Source: Amorphophallus konjac (Eukaryota > Streptophyta > Magnoliopsida > Alismatales > Araceae). From it: a DNA stretch of 64,000 nucleotides. How positions within the stretch are numbered: the first letter of the stretch is position 1; each line of letters begins with the position of its first letter. A model generated the notes under the pieces. It was not told the origin of the DNA and ran no database searches. It saw only the letters and a program-made list of their open reading frames with translations. A program made the translations under genes and the position numbers. The stretch is taken from NCBI GenBank assembly GCA_022559845.1, contig CM040126.1, positions 229,220,641 to 229,284,640 of the forward strand, in the 5' to 3' direction. This document shows positions 1 to 11,200 of the stretch, one piece after another.

Positions 1-235
1 CGATCGTCGTTCCCCAACCACCCTTCTAACGTTGCAATCTATCGTGACGATTGCAGTTGACGTTGGCCCCGGGAACGCACATCCACAGTGAAGCGGTAGC
101 GAGAGTGCGATGGTGGAGCACGACGTCGAGGGTTTCATGAGTGGAGAAAGGCTGATAAGGGTGTTACGTAACCCACATGGGGTACCCCGGTTTATACCAT
201 GGTTTGACGACAGGTCAGTGGGGATGGGGAGTATA
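1..235. other. left edge, no gene recognised
   Basis: This stretch is moderately GC-rich and has no convincing long reading frame. It leads directly into the first GTGACAAAT motif array. I see no LTR end or inverted repeat here. It may belong to the same element as the Ulp1-like gene to the right, but nothing in the sequence proves this. Confidence 0.3.
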
Positions 236-860
236 ACGGTGACAAATAGTTGCTTAGTGCTGACAAATGTCCGATAGCAGTGACAAATAGCTGCGTAAGT
301 CTGAAAAATAGCTTGCAGCGTTTAAATTGTGAAAACCTCAACGTCAACGCATGAAGCAAAGCCAGTGGATAAGGGTGCAAATAGCCTATTAGTGGCAACA
401 ACTAGATCTACGTAGTAGCCAAATACATTGGTAAGGGTGAAAAATATATTCTAGAGCTAACAAATGAAAAGCAGAAGGAGCTGAAAGGAGTCAAGTTCAC
501 AGAGGACAAAAAATATGAACAGTGTATCAAGAATTTCTACAGCAATCAGAAGAACAACGAAGGGACTTGGTCAATGACAAGACAGTCAATGTTGACTGGT
601 CAAGGTCAACACAATTCAAAGAAGTCTCCAGCCAAGCTCAACTTTTTGTTGAACAGTTATGAAGTCCCAGTCAAAGTCCAAGGTCAATGAATAGACTAGT
701 CACCACTATGCTCCCCAGACAAAGCCAAGCAGGTAATGAAGAGAAGAGAAGGCAACGGCTGCTCATGTAGTCATGTGGTAAGAGTGATAAATATGTGGTA
801 AGGGTGACAAATGACACTTTAGTGGTAAAAAATGCACAACTAGCGGTGACAAATGGCTAA
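236..860 (+). repeat. dispersed GTGACAAAT motif array I
   Basis: A short motif with consensus AAGGGTGACAAATA recurs at irregular spacing, always in the same orientation. Clear copies lie near 238, 283, 800 and 845; degenerate copies lie near 259, 375, 438, 458, 783 and 822. The copies share about 10 bases while the sequence between them is unrelated, so this is not a simple tandem repeat. A gap at about 480-770 holds a cluster of TTGAC/GTCAA cores. The same motif returns at 4138-4296, 4663-4966 and 5862-5982, and on the opposite strand in the solo LTR at 26790-26960. Confidence 0.7.
569..688. promoter_or_regulatory. cluster of TTGAC/GTCAA cores (W-box-like)
   Basis: About seven TTGAC or GTCAA pentamers fall within roughly 120 bases, several as GGTCAA or AGTCAA. 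TTGAC is the core of the W-box bound by plant WRKY factors. A matching cluster lies at 4979-5070, so both sides of the Ulp1-like gene have one. Regulatory function is inference; the pentamer is short. Confidence 0.35.
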
Positions 861-865
861 GGCAT

Positions 866-1112
866 AAGGTTTGTGCATGAGGTCTGTGCACATTTATATT
901 TTGCAAGGTCAGGTCTGTGCACATGTGTTAGCGATAGCATGCAAGGTCGATGCACATGTGTTAGAGATAGGCATAAGGTTTGTGCACATGCGTTAGTGTT
1001 AGAAGCATCAGGTCGGTGCACATGCATTAGCGATAGAAACATAAGGCATGTGCACATAGCACTATCAGGTCGGTGCACATTCACATTCTAGTCTATGAGG
1101 TTGGTGCATGTC
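866..1112 (+). repeat. GGTCGGTGCAC motif array
   Basis: Nine copies of a motif close to AAGGTCGGTGCACATG lie about 30 bases apart, all in one orientation (near 868, 880, 910, 946, 975, 1010, 1042, 1070 and 1098). Variation is mostly at two bases after GGT. The same motif forms arrays in the U3 of three copia LTRs (38310-39085, 54040-54660 and 60340-60790). Here I find no LTR ends around it. It starts within about 10 bases of the end of the GTGACAAAT array. Confidence 0.75.
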
Positions 1113-1353
1113 TTCATTCCACTCTAGTCGACACTTGTGCAGGTAAAGCCCTCATCTTTTCACACTTCAGCCCAGTTCCTTAACCAAACTTGAATCTATC
1201 TTCAGAAAACTCATTGATATTCATGAATACACATTATCAAGCACACATTAACGACATTAAAACATATGAAACTTTGAAGATCAAAATGTATGAAAAAAGA
1301 AATATCAATCAACACAGGTATGTCACATTCTGAGGTTTGAAACGTGAAATTGT

Positions 1354-4300
1354 TTAAGATCTTCTATTTCCAAAGTTAAGGAGTTGGGCCCCAATCCGGG
1401 CTCTATATATATTACAATCATCCTCATTAAATGTCCATGATGTCTCCATCTTCTTTGACAATTCATCACCATATTTCAGTACATAAATGGCACAGTTGAG
1501 GCTTCGATCCTCTTGTTGGGGACATTCATTGTCGAATACAAGTTCCCAATTCTCAACTCCCTTGAATGCAGTCCCATAGTTGTTCATAAACCCCCGTACA
1601 ACTGCAGCCTGCAAATGAAATATTTGACATTATTAAGGAATAACTAAAAGACACATTAAAGATATCTTTAATACAGGTACATAGATAAGAAAAAGTACCC
1701 ATTTTCTTGTAGTGGCCTCATGGATGGCCATGCCTCTCATGGAATTGTATGAGACAAAGCGGTGATTCTCCATGTCAACAGCAAGTAGATGCCGGTGATT
1801 TCATGAGTATAACACGAAGAATAAATATTTGTTCTTTTGCAGTTTGATTAATTCAACATTCTCGAAGGCGCACTCCAACAGCAAGTTTGATTTTTCGGAG
1901 TCGGCCTCTGGGATGACGTTGATGTGATTCACTACAATGGTGGGAAAACAAACCCACTGATGAAAGATGCTAGATTCATTGCGTCTTGATTTGAGGAGGT
2001 ACATCATGGCGTCGATCACCTGTAAATTAACAATCACGATTCTATTAGCAGTAGAAACACAAGTTCAGGGTAGGGCGAGGCGTAAAATTGCACAATTAAT
2101 AAAAGAGAGTACCATATCATCTATCATCCGGCCGTATAATAGATCAATGACATGACAACGTCTCAAAACAATCCCGTTCCCTACTGAAAATATGGCATCA
2201 CTATATTGGACAAAAATTTAGTTATTGGTAGTCAGAGTAAGGCAAATCAGGATAATTATAGAAAGTATAAGAGGGCAACTTACTCAATATCCCCCGAGAG
2301 AGATTCAACAATGAATTCATTCATAGCATTGTTATCTTTCAGATTCAGCTGGCCTTTGCAGATCCAATCAGTATTCTGTAGGAGCCTTCTGATCTCATCG
2401 GCTTCATCTCCCTTCTACATGTATGCCAATGTACCAATCTTAGATTCTATACTATAAGAAGTAGGAACAACGCAAACTCACCTTCTTCTTCCCCCGTCCT
2501 GTCTTCTTTGGAGGTGCCCGCCTTTTCCTCACGGGCTTCTCGTCCCATTGATGAAGGGACTGACAAATGTGACCTAGACGATGGTCACCATGCCCATTGG
2601 TCACCTCCACCTGACCTTCGATATCGCCTTGCACATCCTCTTCAGGAGCTGCCTTACATGGCACAGTATCATCCGTAATTTGTGGGAGGGGCCTTGGAGC
2701 TGGGATAGCAGCGGAAATGTCCACCAAAGTTTGACAGATATTTTCCTCAACAGTTTCAGCCCCCTGCACTTCCTCTCCAGGGGGTGGCTGCGGTCGCTTG
2801 CCATCATCCGTCGCCTGTTCGATGGGGCCAGGAGGTACTGCATCAGCGGGAATGTGAGCCCCTTCCACACTAGTCAGATAGAAGGCATTAATTTCCTCAA
2901 GTAGTGAATTCTGGATCTTCAATGTAGCGGCAATATCCTATAGCACAAGCATGTATCTCTCTGATGAGGATGTATAATATTGGTGGCTGGGTCTGGCCAT
3001 CATCATTTCACCGTACACCATCACCCTTTCACCTGGCTCAACAAGGAGATCTTCGATCAACTGCATTTCAAACCACATCAATCTGGTTATTCATTAATGA
3101 ATGAATGACAAAGAAGAAGTTAATTTTAGTACTCATAATACCTGTTGGTCTCACAGGGATCCAATGGAGAATTTTAATTTTCTATCTATAAATGTCCCCC
3201 ACCTAAATAGTCAGGGAAATGCCACCTGCCTTACTGGCTGCCTCACCTGCGTGTGCTAAAAAACCCAGACCAGTAATATGAAATATATCAAGTTATTTTA
3301 CAATGCAGTAGAATTAATGATTTATACATTATTACACAACAAAAATAAAAAAACTTACAGTAAGTGCGGCAGAACAACCAAATATGGGGGTATGGGCCTG
3401 GGATGCATTCTCAGATCTTCTCTTAGCACGGTTAATTGTACCTGACCGCCATTTCTGGACCGCCGAAACGAATTCCTCAAACTTGTGCATCGTTACCTGT
3501 TGCACGGCGGCTGCCCAATTGTAATATGAAACTCTCTCAATGTCATCTAAGCATGACAGCATCTGTTGTGGACAAGAATGCGCCGACCGTGAGCAAAGGA
3601 AAGTGGGCAGTAGGAGTACAATCCATAGCCAGACAGTGTCGGCCACATCCTGCTCTTCATCGGACCCAACAATTTGCTTGATGAGAGAGCACACTTTCTT
3701 CCGGTGAAATGTTGCTACAAATCCAAATCGATTATGCAACTTTGACTTCTGAATTACAGATCCATAATGTTGAACCGGCTGACCGGAGCAAGGTAATCCT
3801 AAAATTATGCCCACATCTTCCACACTGAATGCGACCTCCTTACTACCCATACAGAAGTAATTTCCTCCACTATGGGTGCAAATAATTTCCTCCAATAGTG
3901 TCATGGTGAAGAATACGGGAGAAGCATTGTCAACATATGGACCAAAGGGTGTGGTCCTCATCAATGACTTGTGGCATTCCTGAAATGCCATCTGATCCCT
4001 ATCCTTCATGTAAATCTCCATAGAACACCGGGCGCAGATGACTCCCGTGTTCACTAGATTAAAAAATTAACGTGTAAACATGAAATTCAGTTAATTAATT
4101 GACGGATCAAGAAATACAAAAAATATTAATAGTAAGACAAGGGTGACAAATATATATATAGACAAGAGAGTTTAGGTGTGACAAATAGGTGCTTAAGGGT
4201 GACAAACGTATGAAATACGGTGACAGGTAGGTCTAAATCTGACACAAATAGGTAGATAAGCATGACAAATAAATAGGTCGATAGGGGGGCAAATAGATAT

Positions 4301-4462
4301 GTAAGGGAGATATGGAACCACAGTACCTTTAACTTGTCATCCTGAAGTGGAGGCCTTAGAAACCCTAGGTTCCTGAAACGTTTCTTATTCGGCCGTAGGA
4401 ACCGGTACAATGTCCTGAGATGTAGGTGGGACATCCACTTTACGGTGGACAGAGCGTTGCAT
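1354..4462 (-). pseudogene. Ulp1-like (C48) cysteine protease gene, spliced and broken
   Basis: Ulp1-type proteases cleave SUMO-like modifiers; plant transposons often carry copies. Reading right to left, a possible first exon starts at 4462 (reads MQRSVHRKVDVPPT, two in-frame stops). The exon at 4054 to about 3358 has the motif VGIILGLPCSGQPV, typical of plant mobile Ulp1-like proteins, and ends at a GTAAGT donor. A proline- and charge-rich exon spans about 2960-2470. The protease core covers 2037-1700, with the His-Asp region reading NHRHLLAVDMENHRF. The last exon (about 1610-1354) has CPQQEDRSLNCAIYVLKY, containing the expected Gln and nucleophile Cys. Defects: a TGA just before NHRHLL, and Arg where HWH is usual. 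The gene runs opposite to the CACTA genes on the right. Whether it belongs to that element, a Mutator-like element or neither is unresolved. Confidence 0.65.
4138..4296 (+). repeat. GTGACAAAT motif array II, in intron of the Ulp1-like gene
   Basis: Seven copies of the GTGACAAAT motif lie about 20-25 bases apart (near 4140, 4173, 4196, 4219, 4238, 4261 and 4285), in plus orientation and so antisense to the protease gene. They fill the inferred intron between the first exon (4462 to about 4330) and the exon starting at 4054. Confidence 0.7.
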
Positions 4463-4662
4463 GGGTGTATTCTTCGGCTCAATGGCTGAGAGGTCTCAAA
4501 AGGCACCGCGAGGAAGACGAGACGCTGAGCACGATGGAGAGACAAACCGCCTTCTGGTAGGTTTCGTAAGAGGCGAGACATGGCAGGAATGGTATATAAG
4601 GAATTGGGGATTTTTAGTTTCGAGGTCATCATTTCTGTTGATGTGGCCTACGGTGTTGGATG

Positions 4663-4966
4663 TTAAGGGCGACAAATGTGTCTACACGGGTGACAATGGG
4701 TTAGCAAGGGTAAACAATACCCTGCTAACGGTGACAAATAAGGCTCAATAGAGACAAGCCCGACGTGCGGCTTTCAGGCAGTGGAGTAACTGCGACAATT
4801 TCTGGAGTTTAGTGGTGACAAATTAGTTTTGACGGGTGACAAACGCTCAACTAGGGTAACAAATAACTTCAAATTGGTAAAACGTGAGAAGGAAGCTGAA
4901 GGTGAAAAAGAACCGGAGGAACTTGAGGAGAAAGAGACGTGCTCACTAGAGCAGGGTGACAAATAA
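4663..4966 (+). repeat. GTGACAAAT motif array III, upstream of the Ulp1-like gene
   Basis: Copies lie near 4666, 4688, 4705, 4728, 4790, 4813, 4836, 4854 and 4953, plus weaker ones. All are in plus orientation. The array begins about 200 bases upstream of the inferred start codon at 4462, which is promoter position for that gene. Confidence 0.7.
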
Positions 4967-4978
4967 CTTCAACTTGAT

Positions 4979-5070
4979 GTTGACCGAATGCCCCAATACT
5001 CCAGGCAAAGTCAATAGTCAAAGTCAAGCTTTTGCAACTGTTGACGTCCAGTCAAAGCATGGTCAAGCTT
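4979..5070. promoter_or_regulatory. second cluster of TTGAC/GTCAA cores
   Basis: About seven TTGAC/GTCAA pentamers occur in about 90 bases, several as AAGTCAA or GGTCAAGC. It resembles the cluster at 569-688 and directly follows a GTGACAAAT array, as that one does. WRKY binding is possible; function is inference. Confidence 0.3.
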
Positions 5071-5119
5071 TGGCCAGCGACAGTGGACACAGAAAACGAC
5101 AAACGTGGAAGAACCATTG

Positions 5120-5832
5120 TTTTAAAACCTGGCCCGGACCGGTCAGTCCGACCGGTTAACCCGCGACCCAGTCCCAAAATTGGGTTAGAATAGTGTCTAA
5201 ACCATTTCTTAACCCAAAACCCGGTCAAACCCATGCAACCCAGTGCAACCCGGCCGACCCGCTAAAACCCGTTTGACCCAACCGGATCCGACTCCTAGAC
5301 ATAGTTTTTATTTATTTAATTTTATTTTTTAATATGACATGGGAAATATAGAAGATGAGGAGTCTTCTAACTCCTCTCTTTAAAGTTATAGATGCATAGT
5401 CTTTTTGGGACTCTAACTTTCTAACTTTTAGAAGTTGAAAAGAAATTTAGAGGGAGATGAAGAGATGAAGACAAGAAAAACATGAAAATTTAGATGAACA
5501 TGAAATTTAAATTCACACATCATGAAACTTGTGTCTCATGAGATGTTAATTATAGTTGATAAATGGTCATATGTAGTGTTTATTTAATATGAATTTTTTT
5601 TCTTTTTTTAGACTAACTTAGTGGTTATTTAATGCACTTGTTTTAATTTTTACAATATATGTTTTGTTTGTTTCATGTTTCTAACTCAAGGTATCTTAAA
5701 ATCTTTTGGTAATTTATAATATTATTATAAACGGTTCTAGTCTTACGGGTCACGAGTCAACCCGAACGGTTAAACCATTGACCCGTGACCCACTAACTTA
5801 ACCGGGTCAAACTCCGGGTCGGGTTTTAAAAT
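5120..5832. mobile_element. small inverted-repeat transposon (MITE-like), about 713 bp
   Basis: The left end reads TTTTAAAACCTGGCCCGGAC and the right end, on the other strand, reads TTTTAAAACCCGACCCGGAG: terminal inverted repeats with few mismatches. The tetramer ATTG flanks both ends and may be the target duplication. The ends are rich in short GACCGG/GACCCG blocks and the centre is AT-rich with no coding capacity. It splits the GTGACAAAT arrays at 4663-4966 and 5862-5982. I cannot assign a superfamily with confidence. Confidence 0.6.
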
Positions 5833-5861
5833 ATTGGGAAGAACAACAGAAGAAGACTGAT

Positions 5862-5982
5862 GGTAACAAATACTCTCCTAAGGGTGACAAATGAAGATGA
5901 TCTCGGTGACAAAGTGATATATAAGGCTAACAAATGGATGTTAAGGGTGAAGAAATGTGGGAACAACGGTGAAAATTTCCCG
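5862..5982 (+). repeat. GTGACAAAT motif array IV
   Basis: Six copies of the motif lie about 20 bases apart (near 5865, 5881, 5907, 5929, 5945 and 5970), in plus orientation. They continue the array at 4663-4966 on the other side of the MITE-like insertion. Confidence 0.65.
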
Positions 5983-6009
5983 TTGACCCTTTGTTGCCTC
6001 CAGGAGCTA

Positions 6010-7301
6010 TTCCCCACGATCGAGGAGCCCTATCTCCCGAAATGTTGGCGATATATAGACGTTACAATAAATTCATGGCACATGAGTTTTAGGGGGGCAC
6101 GGAACAATAAGGAAATGGTGAACATGTGACTGATACGGCTCCGAATACCTTTTCGCACGCACCCCGATGTCAGGCTTTCAAGGTATCTAGGCTTTTCAAC
6201 ATGTTCTCTCTTCTTTTTATATAATCGAATCGACTTATCGACCATGCAGCCCCATTGCTTGGCATGGCGATTAATCAAACGTTTCCCCCTCTTTTATCAT
6301 CGTGAACGACCTTTATGGCACGGCGGGTCGCCAGTCCCAACCGTATGCCCACCATCGTCTACTTAGTGATCAGAAGGAGCGCACCTTCGGTTAGTCAATT
6401 TTTCCCAGCCTTGGAACTTGAACACATTGTCAGACATGTGATTGGCACGCCCTATCGTGAGTAAAATCGATGAAAGATACAATGATATTTGACTATTAAT
6501 TATCCTATATCCTGAGTGCTTCCACGTGGCATTAATATTCCTCGCGATCGAGGAGCCCTAGCTCCATAAAATTAATTATATAAAGACGTGATGGTAAATT
6601 CACAACACATGAGTTTGAGGGGGGCACGAAACAATAAGGAAATGGTCACAACATCTGACCGATATGACCCTTTGTACCTTTTCACGCGCACCCCGCTGTG
6701 GCACTTTATAGGTAGCTAGGCTTTTCAACACGTTCTCTCTTTTTTTTAAATAATCGAATCGACTTATTGGCCATCAGCCCCATTGCTTGGTGTGGTGATT
6801 AATCAAACATTTTCTCCTCTTTTATCATCATGAACAACCTTTATGGCACGGCGGGTCACCAGTCCCGATCGAATGCCCACCATCGTCGATCTGCTTAGTG
6901 ATCGATCAGAAGGAGCGCACCTTCGGTTAGTCCAGACCATCCCAGCCTTTGAACTTGAACACAATATTGTCAGACACATGATTGGCACGTCCTATCGTGA
7001 GTAAAATCGATGAAAGATACAATGATATTTGACTATTATATATCCTGAGTGCTTCCACGTGGCATTAATATTCCCCGCTATCAAGGAGACCTAGATCTCA
7101 AAAATTCATTAAATATAGACGTGACGGTAAATTCATGGCACATGACTTTGAGGGGGGCACGGAACAATAAGGAAATGGTCAACATGTGACCGATACGGCT
7201 CCGAATACCTTTTCACGTGCACCCAGATGTCGGGCTTTCAAGGTAACTAGGCTATTCAACACGTTCTCTCTTCTTTTTATATACTTGACTTATCGGCCAT
7301 A
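6010..7301. repeat. tandem repeat, about 530-bp unit, 2.5 copies
   Basis: Three units start near 6010, 6535 and 7068 with the pattern CGAGGAGCCCTA followed by AGGGGGGCACGGAACAATAA. That second landmark is at 6091, 6618 and 7151, giving periods of 527 and 533 bases. The third unit stops near 7301 within the ATCGACTTATCGGCCAT block. The copies differ by scattered substitutions and small indels. No coding frame is conserved across units. Confidence 0.85.
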
Positions 7302-8275
7302 AAGAAGTTGAAAATGTTTAAATTATAGATCTTTGGATCTCTAAATAATAAACAATATTTTTTTTAGATGTAATGATATTTTTTACTGAGAGAGATTTTA
7401 TCCTATTAGAAGAAGTGAATGAATGACAAAGAATCACGAATGAATGGATGAAAACATGGCGCCAAATGAAAATATGGCGCCAAATAGACGGAGACAAGAA
7501 TTAGAAAAAACATCCCCTCTCTTGTCCTCCTTAGTCCTTCCCCCTTCCTCCTCATTCAACCACTACATCCCCCTCTCAATCTCTCACCGGTGGGCGGTAG
7601 AGTGGCGAGGGCGGGCGGGCGCGGCGGAGCTACCCAGGGACGCCGGTGAGGGGCGAGCGGAGGCAGCACCGGCAGCGAGGGCGCAGACGCGTCGGTGACC
7701 TACGGTAGCGGTGGTGAGCTCCCGCCCTTTCTCACGCTCACTCTTACACACACACACGCAGACACAAACTCTCACACACTCTCACTTTTCATGCCTGGTC
7801 TACAAGATGAACCTTTTCTCCTTATCCCCTGCTGTACTCTTACAACATTAGATGAAATTCCAAGCCCCTGTTTCTATTGGGAGGGTGGGAAGAGGGATGT
7901 TGATATAAATGTGTGTGCGTAAATGTGGATATGACCCTTTGTTCCATTTTTGCCCGTTCAAGTCTTTTGTTATGATATATGTGATTAGTATGCTTGGATG
8001 TGAATTACATTTGTAGACAGGTGTGGATGCCGATATGTGAAAAAATGTGTATGTGAATGGGAGTATGATAATGATTTTTTCCAGAAGATGATGTCGATGT
8101 CAACGTGGGTGTGTGAATATGGAAGCCGCTGTGGATGTGGATATGGACGTATATGTGACCAAACGGGATGTACAAATGTGAAAAATAGTCAATATTTAGG
8201 GGAGATGTTGTCGATATTTTATTAGAAGTAGTGATAAGACATATTGATATGAATTTTTTAATTTTTTAGGTAAAT
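7302..8275 (+). promoter_or_regulatory. probable leader and promoter region of the tnp2 gene
   Basis: No protein gene is seen. An AT-rich part with two GGCGCCAAA sites (7458-7484) is followed by a GC-rich block at about 7580-7740, then AT-rich sequence ending in a splice-acceptor-like TTTTTTAG six bases before the start codon at 8276. This resembles a promoter, a GC-rich 5' leader and a leader intron. No TATA box is obvious. Confidence 0.45.
7458..7484 (-). promoter_or_regulatory. two perfect E2F-type sites upstream of the transposase
   Basis: GGCGCCAAA occurs at 7458-7466 and again at 7476-7484, exactly 18 bases apart. On the minus strand each reads TTTGGCGCC, matching the E2F consensus TTTSSCGC. 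E2F factors drive S-phase genes in plants, so the pair could couple transposase expression to DNA replication. Binding is inferred from sequence only. The surrounding 18-base segment is itself duplicated. Confidence 0.5.
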
Positions 8276-11200
8276 ATGGCTAGAGTTGATCGTTCATGGA
8301 TGAATCACATAGTAGTTGACGGAGTGGTGTCCGAGGAGTTTAAGGATGGAGTTGATAGTTTTATTCAGTTTGTATTAGGGCATCTAACAGTAGTGGACCA
8401 GTGTTGTAACATCCAATGTCCTTGTTTAAGCTGTAAAAATAAAAAATTTCTTTCGCTATGGGATGTGCAAGTTCATTTATACAGGAAAGGGTTCATGAAA
8501 GGTTATATGAATTGGGTGTGTCACGGTGAGGACTTTTGGTCGCATGCGCCCGACAATGTTAGCGGCACAAGTACCTACGTAGACATGGTAATCGATGCTG
8601 CTGGCCCTAACTTTAATGTACAAGGGGAACACGTGTACAACGAAGAACCACCAAACAAGTCGGCTACAAGATTTTATCAGTTACTTCGGGATGCTGATGA
8701 GCCGCTGTGGGATGGTTGTGAAAATCACACTCGCTTATCTGCTATCTCACAGTTGTTGAATTTGAAATCTGAATTTCACCTTAGTGAGAGTTGTTTTGAC
8801 CGTATGCTCCTCCTTATCAAGAGCATGTTGCCTACAGATGAGAATCTGCCTGAAAATTTTTACCGTGCAAAGAAGATGGTCAATGATTTAGGGCTTGGAT
8901 ACCAAAAAATAGATGCATGCCCTAATCACTGTATGCTATATTATGCAGATAATGTAGATAAAATATCATGTGATATTTGTCATCATGATAGATTTAAACC
9001 CAAGAGAGGGGACAAATAAAAGCAGAAGGATGTGCCTTACAAGTCACTGCGATACTTCCCTCTCACGCCCAGATTACAGCGGATGTATATGTCGTCAAAG
9101 ATAGCTCGGCATATGATATGGCACGTGGAAAGAGTACGTCGTGTAGATGATATAATCAGTCATCTCGCCGACGGTGAAGCTTGGGCTCATTTCAGTCGTA
9201 ACTATACTGCTTTTGGTCACGAGCCACGCAATGTTAGGTTAGGTTTATGCACAGATGACTTCAACCCATTTGGAGGTTCAGTAGCATCTTACTCATGTTG
9301 CCCAGTCTTCATGACACCGTACAACCTTCCGCCAGGCATGTGCATGAAGCGTGAGAACCTTTTCTTAACTTTGGTGATTCCAGGTCCAAAAAGTCCAGGA
9401 AAAAATTTGGACATATATCTCAGGCCATTGATTGATGAGTTGAAAAGATTATGGAATGATAGAGTTGTTACATATGATGCATACATAAAAAAAATTTCAC
9501 TATGAAGGCTGCATTGATGTGGACAATAAGTGACTTCCCTGCATATGGAATGCTATCTGGCTGGAGCACACACGGGAGGTTGGCATGTCCTTACTGTATG
9601 GCTGATACCAAATCCTTTATCCTGAAATATTGTAAGAAATCATGCTGGTTCGATTGTCATCGACGGTTCCTACCAAATGACCATCCTTTCCGAAGGTAAA
9701 AGGACTCATTCATTAAGAACACAATTGAAATGGATGAAGCAGACTTGGAACGGATGTCTGGTCGACAAATGGCATTAGAGGTGCAAGACTTACCAGATAT
9801 AGTGCAATTGTCGGGTAGTACACGACATCTTCGTGGATTTGGAGAGGAACATAATTGGGTGAAGAAAAGTATCTTCTGGGAATTGCCTTACTGGTCAGCC
9901 CTTTTGATACGGCACAACCTGGACATCATGCATGTTGAGAAGAATGTCTTTGATAATGTGTTCAACACCATCATGAACGTGAAAGCCAAAACAAAGGACA
10001 ATGCCAAGGCGTGAGTGGACTTGAAGATACTTTGCAAACGACCAGAGTTGGAATTGCGGCCGGTACGGGGCAAAGTTGTGCAACCTAAAGCAGCTTACGT
10101 GTTGAAAGACACACATATCAATGAACTATGCCAGTGGCTAAAGCAATTAAGATTCCCTGATGGATATGTGTCTAATATAGTCCGTTGTGTGAATGTCAAT
10201 GAGGGAAAAATATATTGGTTGAAAAGTCACGACTGTCATTTGTTCATGGAGAGACTTCTGCCCATTGCATTCCGTGACATATTGCCAAAGCCTATATGGG
10301 GAGCATTGACTGAGTTGAGTCAATTTTTCAGGATTCTATGTGCATCAGAACACAAACTTGGGGACGTGCAAACTATGGAACATAATGTGGTCACGATGGT
10401 ATGCAAGTTGGAGAAGATATTTCCCCCTGCATTCTTTGATTCCATGGAGCACCTAATTATCCATTTGCCATACGAGGCCAAAGTTAGAGGACCAGTATAA
10501 TTTCGATGGATATATCCATTTGAGAGGTAATCAGTATGTATTTACTGATTAATTGACAGTAGTTACATGTGTCTATCATTGTCACTATATGCCATTGTCA
10601 TATGAATTGTTGTCATAGGTGTATGCATGACTTGAAAATGAAGGTTCGCAACAAGGCTAAAGTAGAGGGTTCGATTACCGTGGCAAATATTATTGAAGAA
10701 ATTTTGAACTTCTGTTCGATGCACTTCGAACCCAAAATTCAAACTCGCCGCAATTGACCTCCACGTAATGATGATGGAGGAGAGGTGGGTTCGTCCGACC
10801 GGTTGTCCATATTTAAGTATCCAGGTCATGCATTCGGACGTTGTTCGAATCACATATTAGAGGATAGAGAGTTGTTGGCCGCAGAGATCTATGTTCTCCT
10901 GAACTGTCCTGAGATTGAACCTTATGTTGAGTGAGTACTCAACTCCACAGGTGCTGAAATTTATAAGCATCTTGACGTAGATGACTCCCATTTACTGTGA
11001 TGTTGCATTCATCATTGCAGGCAATTTGATTTAGAATTAATTACTTGATGTCCACACCTCAATGAGTTGGAGGTTCAAAATGAACGAGAGAGATCTTTTG
11101 CCAGATGGCTTAAAGGTCAAGTAAGTGCCAATCTACCAATTCCACAAAGCTTGATGTGTATGCAAGTTCAGTTTAAAGTAACGTGGTTTATCTTCATAGG

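Noticed and set aside
857..1091. Short open frames on both strands with repeated CTCV or MHVHRPD peptides
   Set aside because: The peptides only reflect the GGTCGGTGCAC motif array read in frame; similar frames occur in the other arrays.
866..1112. CRISPR-like reading of the evenly spaced motif arrays
   Set aside because: The repeats are ~11 bases and degenerate, spacers vary, no cas genes exist, and the context is a plant genome.
1703..1711. CTTGTAGTG, which looks like a CACTA end
   Set aside because: It lies inside the Ulp1-like coding sequence (EATTRKW) and lacks subterminal CGTCG repeats on either side.
4461..4751. Plus-strand open frame of 96 codons
   Set aside because: It is antisense to the probable first exon of the Ulp1-like gene and runs into a motif array; no domain is recognisable.
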